From Endomicrobium sp. (GTDB lineage: Bacteria; Elusimicrobiota; Endomicrobiia; Endomicrobiales; Endomicrobiaceae), in contig JAISEM010000025.1 in assembly GCA_031264105.1 (NCBI GenBank), positions 1 to 37,492 on the forward strand: a stretch of DNA of 37,492 nt, written 5' to 3'. The position numbers were made by a program, and so were the translations under genes. How positions within the stretch are numbered: the stretch's first letter is position 1; each line of letters opens with the position of its first letter. Below the pieces are notes generated by a model, which saw only the letters and a list, made by a program, of their open reading frames with translations, searched no databases and was not told the origin of the DNA. This document shows positions 17,893-24,929 of the stretch, piece after piece.

Positions 17893-19084
17893 TTAGTGCA
17901 TTTTTGTAAATTTACCTATTCTAAGAAGCGCATCGTGAAATCTTTTGTCATGCGTTACAAGAGACATTCTTATATACCCTTCGCCGTGCTTGCCAAAACC
18001 TATCCCAGGAGAAACAACAACACCAGTCTCTTTTACAAGCCTTTGAGCTACTAAAAGAGATCCTTCTTTAGCTAAGAACTCTGGGAGTCCTGCCCATATG
18101 TACATTGTACCTTTTGTTTCTTTTGCTTTCCATCCTATTTTTTGAAGGACCATGCGTCATCTTTTTCATTCTTCTTTCATAGATGCTTGCTAGCTCTCTT
18201 ATGCAGTCTTGAGAATCATTCAATGCTGCTACACCTGCAAGCTGCATAAAAGATGGTGCTCCATAATCTAGAAATGATTTAAATTTTTCTAGTGGATACA
18301 ATAACTTTTTTGCTCCGCAAACCCAACCGAGTCTCCAACCGGCCATATTAAAAGTTTTAGAAAATGAATGAAACTCTAAAGCTACGTCTTTCGCTCCAGG
18401 AAACTCAAAAACTGAATGAGCGCAATAATCTCCAAAAGTCAATTCCGAATATGCATTATCTGATATAAGAAGAATATTATATTTTTTACAGAATTTTATA
18501 GCTTCTTTCCAGAAATTATTATCTTCAACAACTGCAGCTGTTGGATTGTTGGGATAACTTAAGAACATCATTTTTGCTTTTTGTGCTGTTTTCTCATGGA
18601 TTTTTGTAAAGTCTGGAAGGTAGTTGTTTTTTTCAAGTAAAGGCATTGAATAAAATTTCCCGCCAGCCAAAGCTACGCCGTTGAAATGTACGGGATATGC
18701 CGGATCACAGACCAAAACCAAATCTCCAGAATTTAAATATGCCATACATAAATGGGCAATACCTTCTTTAGAGCCAACAAGAGCTAAAACTTCATTGTCT
18801 GGATCAAGTTCTACTCCAAAACGCCTAGACATCCATTCAGTTATAGTTTTTCTGAACTTAGGCATTCCTTTAGCCTGAGGGTACTTATGTGTGTTTTTAT
18901 GATGTTTTACTGTATCGCAAAGCCTTTCTACTATATGACGCGGTGTAGGTAAATCGGGGTTACCCATACCCAAATCTATAACGTCAAGATTTTTATCATA
19001 AGCTTCTTTTTTTATTTGATTTATTTTTGTGGAAAGATAAGATGGTAATTTTGCCAAATTTTTAGAAGGTTCTATGTTTATCAT
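17893..19084 (-). pseudogene. AlaC/DapL-type class I aminotransferase, frameshifted
   Basis: This would be a PLP-dependent transaminase of the AlaC / LL-diaminopimelate aminotransferase-like group. The larger part (19084 down to about 18150) has MGNPDLPTP, FLSYPNNPTAAV and the PLP-lysine motif SFSKTFNMAGWRLGW. The C-terminal 80 residues (LQKIGWKAKETKGTMYIWAGLP, then VVVSPGIGFGKHGEGYIRMS) are in another frame. The break is at about 18145-18160, where removal of one base restores a continuous family-like sequence. It sits between an HU gene and hom, so its job was probably in aspartate-family or alanine metabolism. Which substrate cannot be settled. Confidence 0.85.
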
Positions 19085-19098
19085 ATATGTTGCTCAAA

Positions 19099-19368
19099 TT
19101 ATATTATTTTCCTCAATGTTGTTGTTGGTTTAAATGAAACTTTTTTCCCAATAGGTATAGGTATTATCTCTCCAGTTTTTGGATTTCTGCCTTGCCTTGC
19201 TTTGCGGGATTTGGCTCTAAAGGATCCAAGCCCTGATAAAGAGATGACATCTCCATTTTTTAAAGTTGATTGTATAACTTTAACCAATGCTTTAATGGTT
19301 TTGTTGGCGTCCCTTTGCGTTAATCCAGAGAGATCGGCAACCTGTTTAATTACATCAGGTTTCTTCAT
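19099..19368 (-). CDS. hup: HU/IHF-family DNA-binding protein
   Basis: The 89-residue nucleoid protein bends DNA as a dimer. The N-terminal helices (MKKPDVIKQVADLSGLTQRD) are followed by GDVISLSGLGSFRAKSRKAR and the beta-arm signature RNPKTGEIIPIPIGKKVSFKP. GGGGAGG lies ten bases before the ATG. An unusual 34-bp palindrome with a T tract on this strand lies in the leader (19402-19435). The aminotransferase and hom follow on the same strand with short gaps. Confidence 0.94.
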   Translation of the reverse strand: MKKPDVIKQVADLSGLTQRDANKTIKALVKVIQSTLKNGDVISLSGLGSFRAKSRKARQGRNPKTGEIIPIPIGKKVSFKPTTTLRKII

Positions 19369-19401
19369 TAGTTTAATACCTCCCCAAAAGTGAATACAAA
19401 A

Positions 19402-19435
19402 AAAATGAATGCATTTTTAAAAATGCATTCATTTT
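19402..19435 (-). terminator. Perfect 34-bp palindrome in the hup leader
   Basis: The two 17-base arms (AAAATGAATGCATTTTT and its complement) are perfectly matched, without a spacer. Read on the minus strand the hairpin is followed by TTTTTTTTG, so it looks like an AT-rich intrinsic terminator that ends nine bases before the hup Shine-Dalgarno sequence. It could attenuate hup, or end an upstream minus-strand transcript. Confidence 0.5.
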
Positions 19436-19467
19436 ATAATAAATTTTGCCAATTATGTCAACAAAGG

Positions 19468-19722
19468 TGAAAAAGTTTAAACAGATATTAGACATTAGAT
19501 GAAAAATAAGTTTTTTGTAAAAGAGCGTTTAAACGCTCTTTTAGAAAGAGCCAAAAACGTCAGAGGTTTAATTATGCAAAATTAGAGCATGTATTATAAG
19601 TTTGGCGCGGACAAAAGCTACAAAGGCGCAAGCTCGAGTCGTTAATTTAGCCTACTTTGACAAAACGGCAAAAGAAAGTGAAAGGGGCATCAAAATGTCT
19701 AAATATGTTGTGAACTATTACA
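19468..19722 (+). repeat. Inverted repeat, copy A
   Basis: This copy matches the reverse complement of 21074-21326 at roughly nine of ten positions by eye, including an exact run of about 70 bases (from GTTAATTTAGCC to ATATGTTGT). Most differences fall between 19575 and 19640. It contains the palindrome core GAGCGTTTAAACGCTC. In the frame that stays mostly open in copy B, this copy has three in-frame stops, so it is the more decayed of the two. Confidence 0.9.
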
Positions 19723-19818
19723 TAAGGTTTAATTTTAAAGTTGTATAATAAATAACAAGACACTCTGTAAACTACTTTTTATATTACTTTATAAACAATA
19801 GTGTAAAGGGAGGTTTTT

Positions 19819-20901
19819 ATGGGCAGAAAAGTAAAAGTTGTTCAATATGGTTGTGGTAAAATGTCTGTTTACACCATGAGATACGTTTACGAAAAAGGAG
19901 CGGAAATAGCTGCTGCATTTGATGTTCGTCCTGAAATTATAGGAAAGGATATCGGAGACGTTATCGGAAGCGGTAAAAAAGGCACTATAGTAAAGAACGT
20001 TTCAGAAGCTGAAAATTTTTTTAAGGCAAATAAACCTGACATATGTATAATTACCACCATGAGCCTTATACAAGATTTAAAAGAAGCTTTTTTAACATGT
20101 GCAAAAACTGGTGTAAATGCAATATCTACTTGTGAAGAAGCTTTCTATCCGCAAAACTCATCTCCTGTTTTAATTTCTGAAATAGATTCTCTAGCAAAAA
20201 AAAACAAATGTACAATCTGCGGTTCTGGATACCAAGACGTTTTTTGGGGAAACCTCGTAACTGTTTTGTCTGGCGCAACTCAAACAATAAAAAAAATCAA
20301 AGGCAAATCAAGTTATAATGTTGAAGATTATGGAATAGCTTTAGCAAAGGCTCATGGCACAGGACTAGATTTGGAAACTTTTGACAAAGAAATTGCTTCT
20401 GCAGACAAAGTAAGCGATGAAGAAAGAAAAAAAATTATACAGTCTGGAAAATTTTTGCCTTCGTATATGTGGAACGTAAATGGTTGGCTTTGTGATAAAC
20501 TCGGGCTTACAATAACAAGACAGACTCAAAAGACTGTCCCTCAAACGTACGGTAAAGATTTAAAAAGCTCAACTCTTCAAATGATTGTAAAAGCCGGAAA
20601 TGCAACTGGAATGTCTGCGATTGTTACGACACAAACAAAAGAGGGAGTAACGATAGAGTCTGAATGTATAGGCAAAGTTTATGCTCCAGAAGAGTTTGAT
20701 CAAAATGATTGGATAATACAGGGAGAGCCTGATACAGAAGTACTAATTAACAGACCTGCTACTGTAGAGCTGACCTGTGCAACTATAGTTAGCAGAATTC
20801 CAGATGTTATAAATGCAGAATCTGGATATGTAACTACAGATAAAATGTCGACTCCGCAATATAGAGTAAGACCTCTGAATGAATATATTAATAAAAGATA
20901 A
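19819..20901 (+). CDS. 2,4-diaminopentanoate dehydrogenase-like NAD(P) oxidoreductase
   Basis: A 360-residue protein with an N-terminal Rossmann fold (VKVVQYGCGKMSVYTMRYV) related to dihydrodipicolinate reductase. The closest family I recognise is the 2,4-diaminopentanoate dehydrogenase (Ord) group of ornithine degradation: AFDVRPEIIGKDIGDVIG, GSGYQDVFWGNL and RIPDVINAESGYVT are in keeping with it. No other ornithine-pathway gene is nearby, so the true substrate is uncertain; related enzymes act on amino-acid-derived imines. AGGGAGG gives a strong ribosome-binding site. Gene and neighbouring tRNA are enclosed by an inverted repeat pair. Confidence 0.75.
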   Translation: MGRKVKVVQYGCGKMSVYTMRYVYEKGAEIAAAFDVRPEIIGKDIGDVIGSGKKGTIVKNVSEAENFFKANKPDICIITTMSLIQDLKEAFLTCAKTGVNAISTCEEAFYPQNSSPVLISEIDSLAKKNKCTICGSGYQDVFWGNLVTVLSGATQTIKKIKGKSSYNVEDYGIALAKAHGTGLDLETFDKEIASADKVSDEERKKIIQSGKFLPSYMWNVNGWLCDKLGLTITRQTQKTVPQTYGKDLKSSTLQMIVKAGNATGMSAIVTTQTKEGVTIESECIGKVYAPEEFDQNDWIIQGEPDTEVLINRPATVELTCATIVSRIPDVINAESGYVTTDKMSTPQYRVRPLNEYINKR

Positions 20902-20942
20902 TTTTATTGATTTTGTAATGAATTCTGAAATTAGTTGATAAA

Positions 20943-21015
20943 CTGCCCGACCTGGACTCGAACCAGGAGACTTCTGCTCCAGAGGCAGACGTGTTACCAA
21001 TTACACCATCGGGCA
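20943..21015 (-). tRNA. trnQ: tRNA-Gln (CTG anticodon)
   Basis: On the minus strand the acceptor TGCCCGA pairs with TCGGGCA, the anticodon stem TCTGC/GCAGA encloses CTCTGGA with anticodon CTG, and the T arm is CCTGG-TTCGAGT-CCAGG. U1-A72 and discriminator G73 are the known identity features of bacterial tRNA-Gln. CCA is not encoded. It lies convergent to the dehydrogenase gene and 58 bases from repeat copy B. Confidence 0.95.
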
Positions 21016-21073
21016 ATTAAATCGATTAGTATAGACGATATTATAACATAAAATTGAAAAAATATCTAGATTT

Positions 21074-21326
21074 TGTAATAGTTTACAACATATTTAGACA
21101 TTTTGATGCCCCTTTCACTTTCTTTTGCCGTTTTGTCAAAGTAGGCTAAATTAACGGCTCGAGCTACGTCTTTGTCCTTTTCGTTGGCGTCAAACTATAA
21201 TACGCGTTGTAATTTTGCATAATTAAACCTCTGACATTTTTGGCTTTTTGTAAAAGAGCGTTTAAACGCTCTTTTACAAAAAACTTATTTTTCATCAAAT
21301 GTCTAATATCTGTTTGAACTTTTTCA
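21074..21326 (-). repeat. Inverted repeat, copy B
   Basis: This is the reverse-complement partner of 19468-19722. It holds a perfect 38-bp palindrome (arms TTTTTGTAAAAGAGCGTTT). On the minus strand a frame without a recognised start continues from beyond the repeat (about 21352) through to a TAG near 21150, and after a frame change a second piece runs to a stop near 21067. Together they read like a decayed protein with segments FFVKERLNALLQKAKNV, RGLIMQNYNAYY and AVNLAYFDKTAKESERGIK. I do not recognise it. Confidence 0.9.
21275..21276. other. Approximate centre of the repeat palindrome (copy B)
   Basis: The perfect palindrome GAGCGTTTAAACGCTC with arms extending to TTTTTGTAAAA / TTTTACAAAAA is centred near here, with a partly mutated partner in copy A near 19540. 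It is too symmetrical to be explained by coding alone. Confidence 0.6.
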
Positions 21327-21379
21327 GATTGTGAACGCTTTGCGAGTTTAACCTACTGATGGCCCAAAAGCGACCCTAA

Positions 21380-21508
21380 AAAAGAGGAAAAGAAATCGTA
21401 GGAGGCAGTGTCGTTGTTTGTCTTTGTGGACAAATAGGCAGGGTTGTGGAAAGAGCGGAAAAGGCAGTGGATGGAGTAGAATTAGTAAAATGTAGCAATG
21501 AGCTATAA
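21380..21508 (+). pseudogene. Possible gene remnant, G-rich open frame
   Basis: A 42-codon frame without a start codon reads EIVGGSVVVCLCGQIG and VVERAEKAVDGVELVK before TAA. It is richer in G than the surroundings. The hydrophobic-Gly pattern suggests a decayed coding segment, but no family was recognised. It could also be chance. Confidence 0.25.
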
Positions 21509-21655
21509 AAGATGAAACGAAGGGGAAAGGAATGAAATTGTAGTAATGTTGAAGACGGGGAGGGGCGTCGAAAATGCCTTGATTATTTTATACCTCAGGA
21601 CGCTTTTAATTTTAATAACTGTTGCATTACTAACTTGAATTTGCCTATACTTGAC

Positions 21656-21684
21656 TTGAATAAGCGTTATTTTAAATGTAATAT
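21656..21684 (+). promoter_or_regulatory. Probable promoter upstream of purF
   Basis: TTGAAT (21656-21661) and TAATAT (21679-21684) are 17 bases apart; an overlapping TATAAT is at 21682-21687. Transcription would begin about 155 bases before purF, leaving a long structured leader. Confidence 0.5.
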
Positions 21685-21689
21685 AATAT

Positions 21690-21829
21690 GTATCTATAAG
21701 CAAGCGGACTAACCTGAAGTTGATAAAGCGAAATAGATACAAATTATAGTATAGCTAGCGCTTAATTGCGCTGGTTTGTAATAGCCAATTTAATGTAGCT
21801 TAATTAGTTGGGCATTTTTTTATTTTTTT
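21690..21829 (+). ncRNA. Candidate structured leader or small RNA before purF
   Basis: Three elements follow the promoter in order. GTATCTAT (21690-21697) pairs perfectly with ATAGATAC (21733-21740), closing a 35-base domain. CTAGCGC (21755-21761) pairs with GCGCTGG (21768-21774). GCCAA (21784-21788) pairs with TTGGGC (21808-21813, one bulge) and is followed by A and 15 bases of almost pure T. The last is an intrinsic terminator 20 bases before purF. The whole looks like a riboswitch- or attenuator-type leader, or a small RNA. It does not match the purine riboswitch pattern I know. Confidence 0.45.
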
Positions 21830-21848
21830 AATAAAAGGAATTTTATTT

Positions 21849-23228
21849 ATGTGTGGAATCATTGGTATAGAAAATAATGAAAATGCAGCTGTGCTTGCTT
21901 CAGCAGGTCTTATAACTCTTCAGCATAGAGGAGAAGAATCTGCCGGTATTACCATCAGCGGCAAAGAGAAAATGAAGACCTTCAGGTCCATGGGACTTGT
22001 TTCAGCCTTGTTTAATGAAGATACTTCAATAAATAAGCTTCAAGGGACAGCAGTCATCGGCCATGTACGATATTCGACATCTGCTAAAAACTCTTTAATA
22101 AATGCGCAGCCTTTTCAGATAACTTGCATTCATGGAAATATAGCTGTAGCTCATAACGGCAACATAACAAATTTTCTTAAGATAAAGGAAATGCTTCTTA
22201 AAAAAGGAGCGATATTTAACCATACTTCAGATACTGAGATTTTGCTTCATCTTATAGCTATGTCTAAAGGCAGTCTTGCTGATGTTACGGCAAAAGCTCT
22301 ACAAAAACTTGAGGGCGCATTTTCTCTTGTTATTCTTAAAGATAAAACGCTAATAGGCGCACGTGACGAACATGGTTTTAGGCCTTTAGTGCTTGGGAAA
22401 ATTGGTAATTCTTATATAATATCTTCAGAAACTGCTGCGATTGAAGTTATTGGTGGTAAATATATAAGAGATATAATGCCGAGTGAAATCGTTGTTATAG
22501 AAAATGGACAAATAAAAAAATCGTTTTTTTATAAAAAGCCTAAACAACAACATACATGTATTTTTGAGCAGGTTTATTTTTCAAGACCTGACAGCATAAT
22601 GTTTGGCAAAATTATAAAAGAAGTTAGAGTAAAGATGGGAGAGTTCCTTGCTGATCAAATGAAAGGTATAAAGGCAGATATCGTAATGTCTGTTCCAGAT
22701 ACAGGCTATTATGCTGCGCTAGGCTTTGCAAGAGCTTCAAATATACTTTTTGAAAATGGCTTTGTAAGAAACCATTATGTGGGAAGGTCTTTTATAAAAC
22801 CTTCTCAAAATTTAAGAGATGTTACAGCAAGACTTAAATTAAGGCCAATAAAAGAAGTTGTAAACGGCAAGGATATTATTCTTATTGATGATTCTATAGT
22901 AAGAGGGACAACGTCAAGGAGACTTCGTGGCGTTTTAAAAGATGCAGGCGCAAAGAAGATTCACTTTGTCTTGTCTTGTCCGCCAATAATAGGTTCTTGC
23001 TATTATGGAATAGATACGCCAACAAAAGATCATTTAATAGCTGCTAGAAGTTCTATTGAAGAAATGAGAAAATATTTAGGTGTAGAAAGTTTGACATTTT
23101 TAAGTTTAGATAATCTTGTAAAAGCTTGTTCTTTTGCAGACAAAAAGGATAAAGTATTTTGCACTGCTTGTTTTACTGGAAAATACCCTACGAAGATTTC
23201 AAAGAATACATATAAGGAAGGCTGTTAA
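21849..23228 (+). CDS. purF: Amidophosphoribosyltransferase (glutamine PRPP amidotransferase)
   Basis: The 459-residue enzyme makes phosphoribosylamine, the first step of purine synthesis. Cys2, the glutaminase nucleophile, directly follows Met (MCGIIGIE), so there is no propeptide. The glutaminase domain shows LQHRGEESAGI and HNGNITN. The PRPP loop is IILIDDSIVRGTTSRR. Cysteines in HTCIFEQ, LSCPPIIGSC and CTACFTGKYP suggest the Fe-S cluster type of PurF. A terminator-bearing leader precedes it, and pyrG follows after one base. Confidence 0.96.
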   Translation: MCGIIGIENNENAAVLASAGLITLQHRGEESAGITISGKEKMKTFRSMGLVSALFNEDTSINKLQGTAVIGHVRYSTSAKNSLINAQPFQITCIHGNIAVAHNGNITNFLKIKEMLLKKGAIFNHTSDTEILLHLIAMSKGSLADVTAKALQKLEGAFSLVILKDKTLIGARDEHGFRPLVLGKIGNSYIISSETAAIEVIGGKYIRDIMPSEIVVIENGQIKKSFFYKKPKQQHTCIFEQVYFSRPDSIMFGKIIKEVRVKMGEFLADQMKGIKADIVMSVPDTGYYAALGFARASNILFENGFVRNHYVGRSFIKPSQNLRDVTARLKLRPIKEVVNGKDIILIDDSIVRGTTSRRLRGVLKDAGAKKIHFVLSCPPIIGSCYYGIDTPTKDHLIAARSSIEEMRKYLGVESLTFLSLDNLVKACSFADKKDKVFCTACFTGKYPTKISKNTYKEGC

Positions 23229-23229
23229 A

Positions 23230-24816
23230 ATGGCAAAGTACATTTTTATTACGGGTGGAGTTGTGAGTTCTTTAGGAAAGGGAATTTCCGGAGCCAGTAT
23301 AGGGAAACTCTTACAGCTTCAAGGCTTTAAAGTTAGCATGCTTAAGTTTGATCCGTATATAAACGTAGATCCAGGTACTATGAATCCATATCAGCATGGG
23401 GAAGTTTTTGTAACAATAGATGGGGCTGAGTCTGACTTGGATTTAGGGACATATGAGAGATTTCTAGATGTTTATACAAGCAAAACAAATACAAATACAG
23501 CTGGAGATATTTACCGTACGGTGATAAATAGAGAAAGAGAGGGTGATTATGATGGCGCTACAGTACAAGTTATCCCTCATATAACAGATGAAATAAAAAG
23601 ACGTTTTGCTGCTTTAAAAGATGAGTGTGATATTTCTATTATTGAAATAGGTGGAACTGTTGGCGATATTGAAGGTCTTCCTTTTATGGAAGCCGCAAGA
23701 CAATTCCAACTTGAAAACAAAAAAGAAGATATTTTCAGCATACATGTTACGCTTGTTCCATATATCACAGGCGCGCACGAACTTAAAACAAAGCCTACGC
23801 AACATTCTGTTAATAAGTTAAGAGAAATAGGTATTTCTCCTGATATGATTATATGTAGAACAGAGTATCATCTTGACGAATCTTTAAAAAGAAAAATAGC
23901 TCTGTTTTGCAATGTCAGACAAGATTGTGTTGTAGAGGTTATGGATGCACCATCAATTTATTACATACCGGAAGCGCTTTATAAGCAGAAAGTTGATTCT
24001 CTTGTTATGGAAAAGTTGGAGATAATGTCTAAAAAGAAATTTGACAAAGCTTGGTTTTCAAAGATAAAGTCTTTTAGTAAATTTTCAAAGACTGTTAAAG
24101 TGGCTGTTGTTGGCAAATATGCAGATTTAAAAGATGCTTATAAATCTATTGATGAGTCTTTAAATATTGCGGCTGCAGATTTAAAAGTAAAAGCGGAGAT
24201 AGATTATCTTGCTGCTGAAGATAAAGATTTAATAAAGAAGTTAAAAAAGTATGATGCTATATTAGTTCCTGGCGGATTTGGTAATAGAGGCATAGAAGGG
24301 AAAATAAAAGCTATAAGTTACGCTAGGGAAAACAAAATTCCATTTCTAGGCATATGTCTTGGTATGCAGTGCAGCGTTATAGAAGTATCAAGAAATTTGG
24401 CAAAGCTTAAAAATGCCAATTCAACTGAATTTGATGAGTCTACAAAATACCCTGTAATTAAAATTCTTGATGAACAAAAAAATGTTAAGTACAGAGGTGG
24501 TACAATGAGGCTTGGTAACTATAAATCTGAGATTAAGAAAAATACTTTAGCTCATAGTTTATATAAGTCTCATGAAATAGAAGAGCGCCATAGACATAGA
24601 TATGAAATGAATCCTGAATTTGTGGGAGCTTTGGAAAAAGCAGGTCTTCATGTAACCGCATATCATAAGGGAGTTTTACCAGAAATTGTAGAAATAAAGA
24701 ACCATCCATTTTTTATAGGTGTACAGTTTCACCCTGAGTTTGGCTCAAGGCTTATGAGGCCGCATCCTTTATTTAAAGGTTTAATTGCAGCTGCATTAAA
24801 AAATAAAAAGAACTAA
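23230..24816 (+). CDS. pyrG: CTP synthase
   Basis: The 528-residue enzyme aminates UTP to CTP. The synthase domain starts YIFITGGVVSSLGKGISGAS, with the nucleotide-binding glycine loop, and contains FDPYINVDPGTMNPYQHGEV. The C-terminal glutaminase has the nucleophile elbow GICLGMQCSV and the catalytic HPEF. A longer frame starts inside purF, but the ATG one base after the purF stop gives the normal family start. AAGGAAGG at the purF end serves as ribosome-binding site. Purine and pyrimidine synthesis are thus coupled in one operon. Confidence 0.96.
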   Translation: MAKYIFITGGVVSSLGKGISGASIGKLLQLQGFKVSMLKFDPYINVDPGTMNPYQHGEVFVTIDGAESDLDLGTYERFLDVYTSKTNTNTAGDIYRTVINREREGDYDGATVQVIPHITDEIKRRFAALKDECDISIIEIGGTVGDIEGLPFMEAARQFQLENKKEDIFSIHVTLVPYITGAHELKTKPTQHSVNKLREIGISPDMIICRTEYHLDESLKRKIALFCNVRQDCVVEVMDAPSIYYIPEALYKQKVDSLVMEKLEIMSKKKFDKAWFSKIKSFSKFSKTVKVAVVGKYADLKDAYKSIDESLNIAAADLKVKAEIDYLAAEDKDLIKKLKKYDAILVPGGFGNRGIEGKIKAISYARENKIPFLGICLGMQCSVIEVSRNLAKLKNANSTEFDESTKYPVIKILDEQKNVKYRGGTMRLGNYKSEIKKNTLAHSLYKSHEIEERHRHRYEMNPEFVGALEKAGLHVTAYHKGVLPEIVEIKNHPFFIGVQFHPEFGSRLMRPHPLFKGLIAAALKNKKN

Positions 24817-24834
24817 TTCACAATATCTCGCATT

Positions 24835-24905
24835 AACCTTTCGGTATATATTGTGTATATGAATTTATAGTATACGTCAACTATATATTCCGAAAGGTTG
24901 TTTTA
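24835..24905. terminator. Long hairpin terminator after pyrG
   Basis: AACCTTTCGG (24835-24844) pairs with CCGAAAGGTT (24890-24899). The stem continues inward through ATATA/TATAT after one T/T mismatch, and GTTTTAT follows. It closes pyrG and lies between convergent genes, so it may also serve the minus-strand lipase remnant. Confidence 0.8.
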
Positions 24906-24929
24906 TATATCAAACATGCGATCCTTTAC

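Larger units (their letters stand above)
19369..19818. other. 450-bp intergenic region with palindrome and repeat copy A
   Basis: This stretch has no intact gene. It holds the hup ribosome-binding site and leader palindrome (19402-19435), copy A of the inverted repeat (19468-19722), and an AT-rich leader of the dehydrogenase gene with TATAAT at 19743-19748 but no clear -35 box at the right distance. Confidence 0.8.
21016..21848. other. 833-bp intergenic region before purF
   Basis: The stretch contains repeat copy B (21074-21326), a G-rich open frame without a start (21380-21508), about 140 bases in which I see nothing, and a promoter plus structured leader for purF (21656-21829). A 79-residue minus-strand frame at 21503-21742 looks accidental. 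Confidence 0.75.

Noticed and set aside
20943-21015. tRNA-Gln as an integration (att) site
   Set aside because: No duplicate of the tRNA 3' end was seen elsewhere in the window.
19441-21330. Insertion sequence or integron as explanation of the inverted repeats
   Set aside because: No transposase or integrase frame lies between the arms, and no target-site duplication is visible at the outer ends.
21503-21742. 79-residue minus-strand frame before purF
   Set aside because: No recognisable family, no ribosome-binding site, and it overlaps the promoter and leader of purF.
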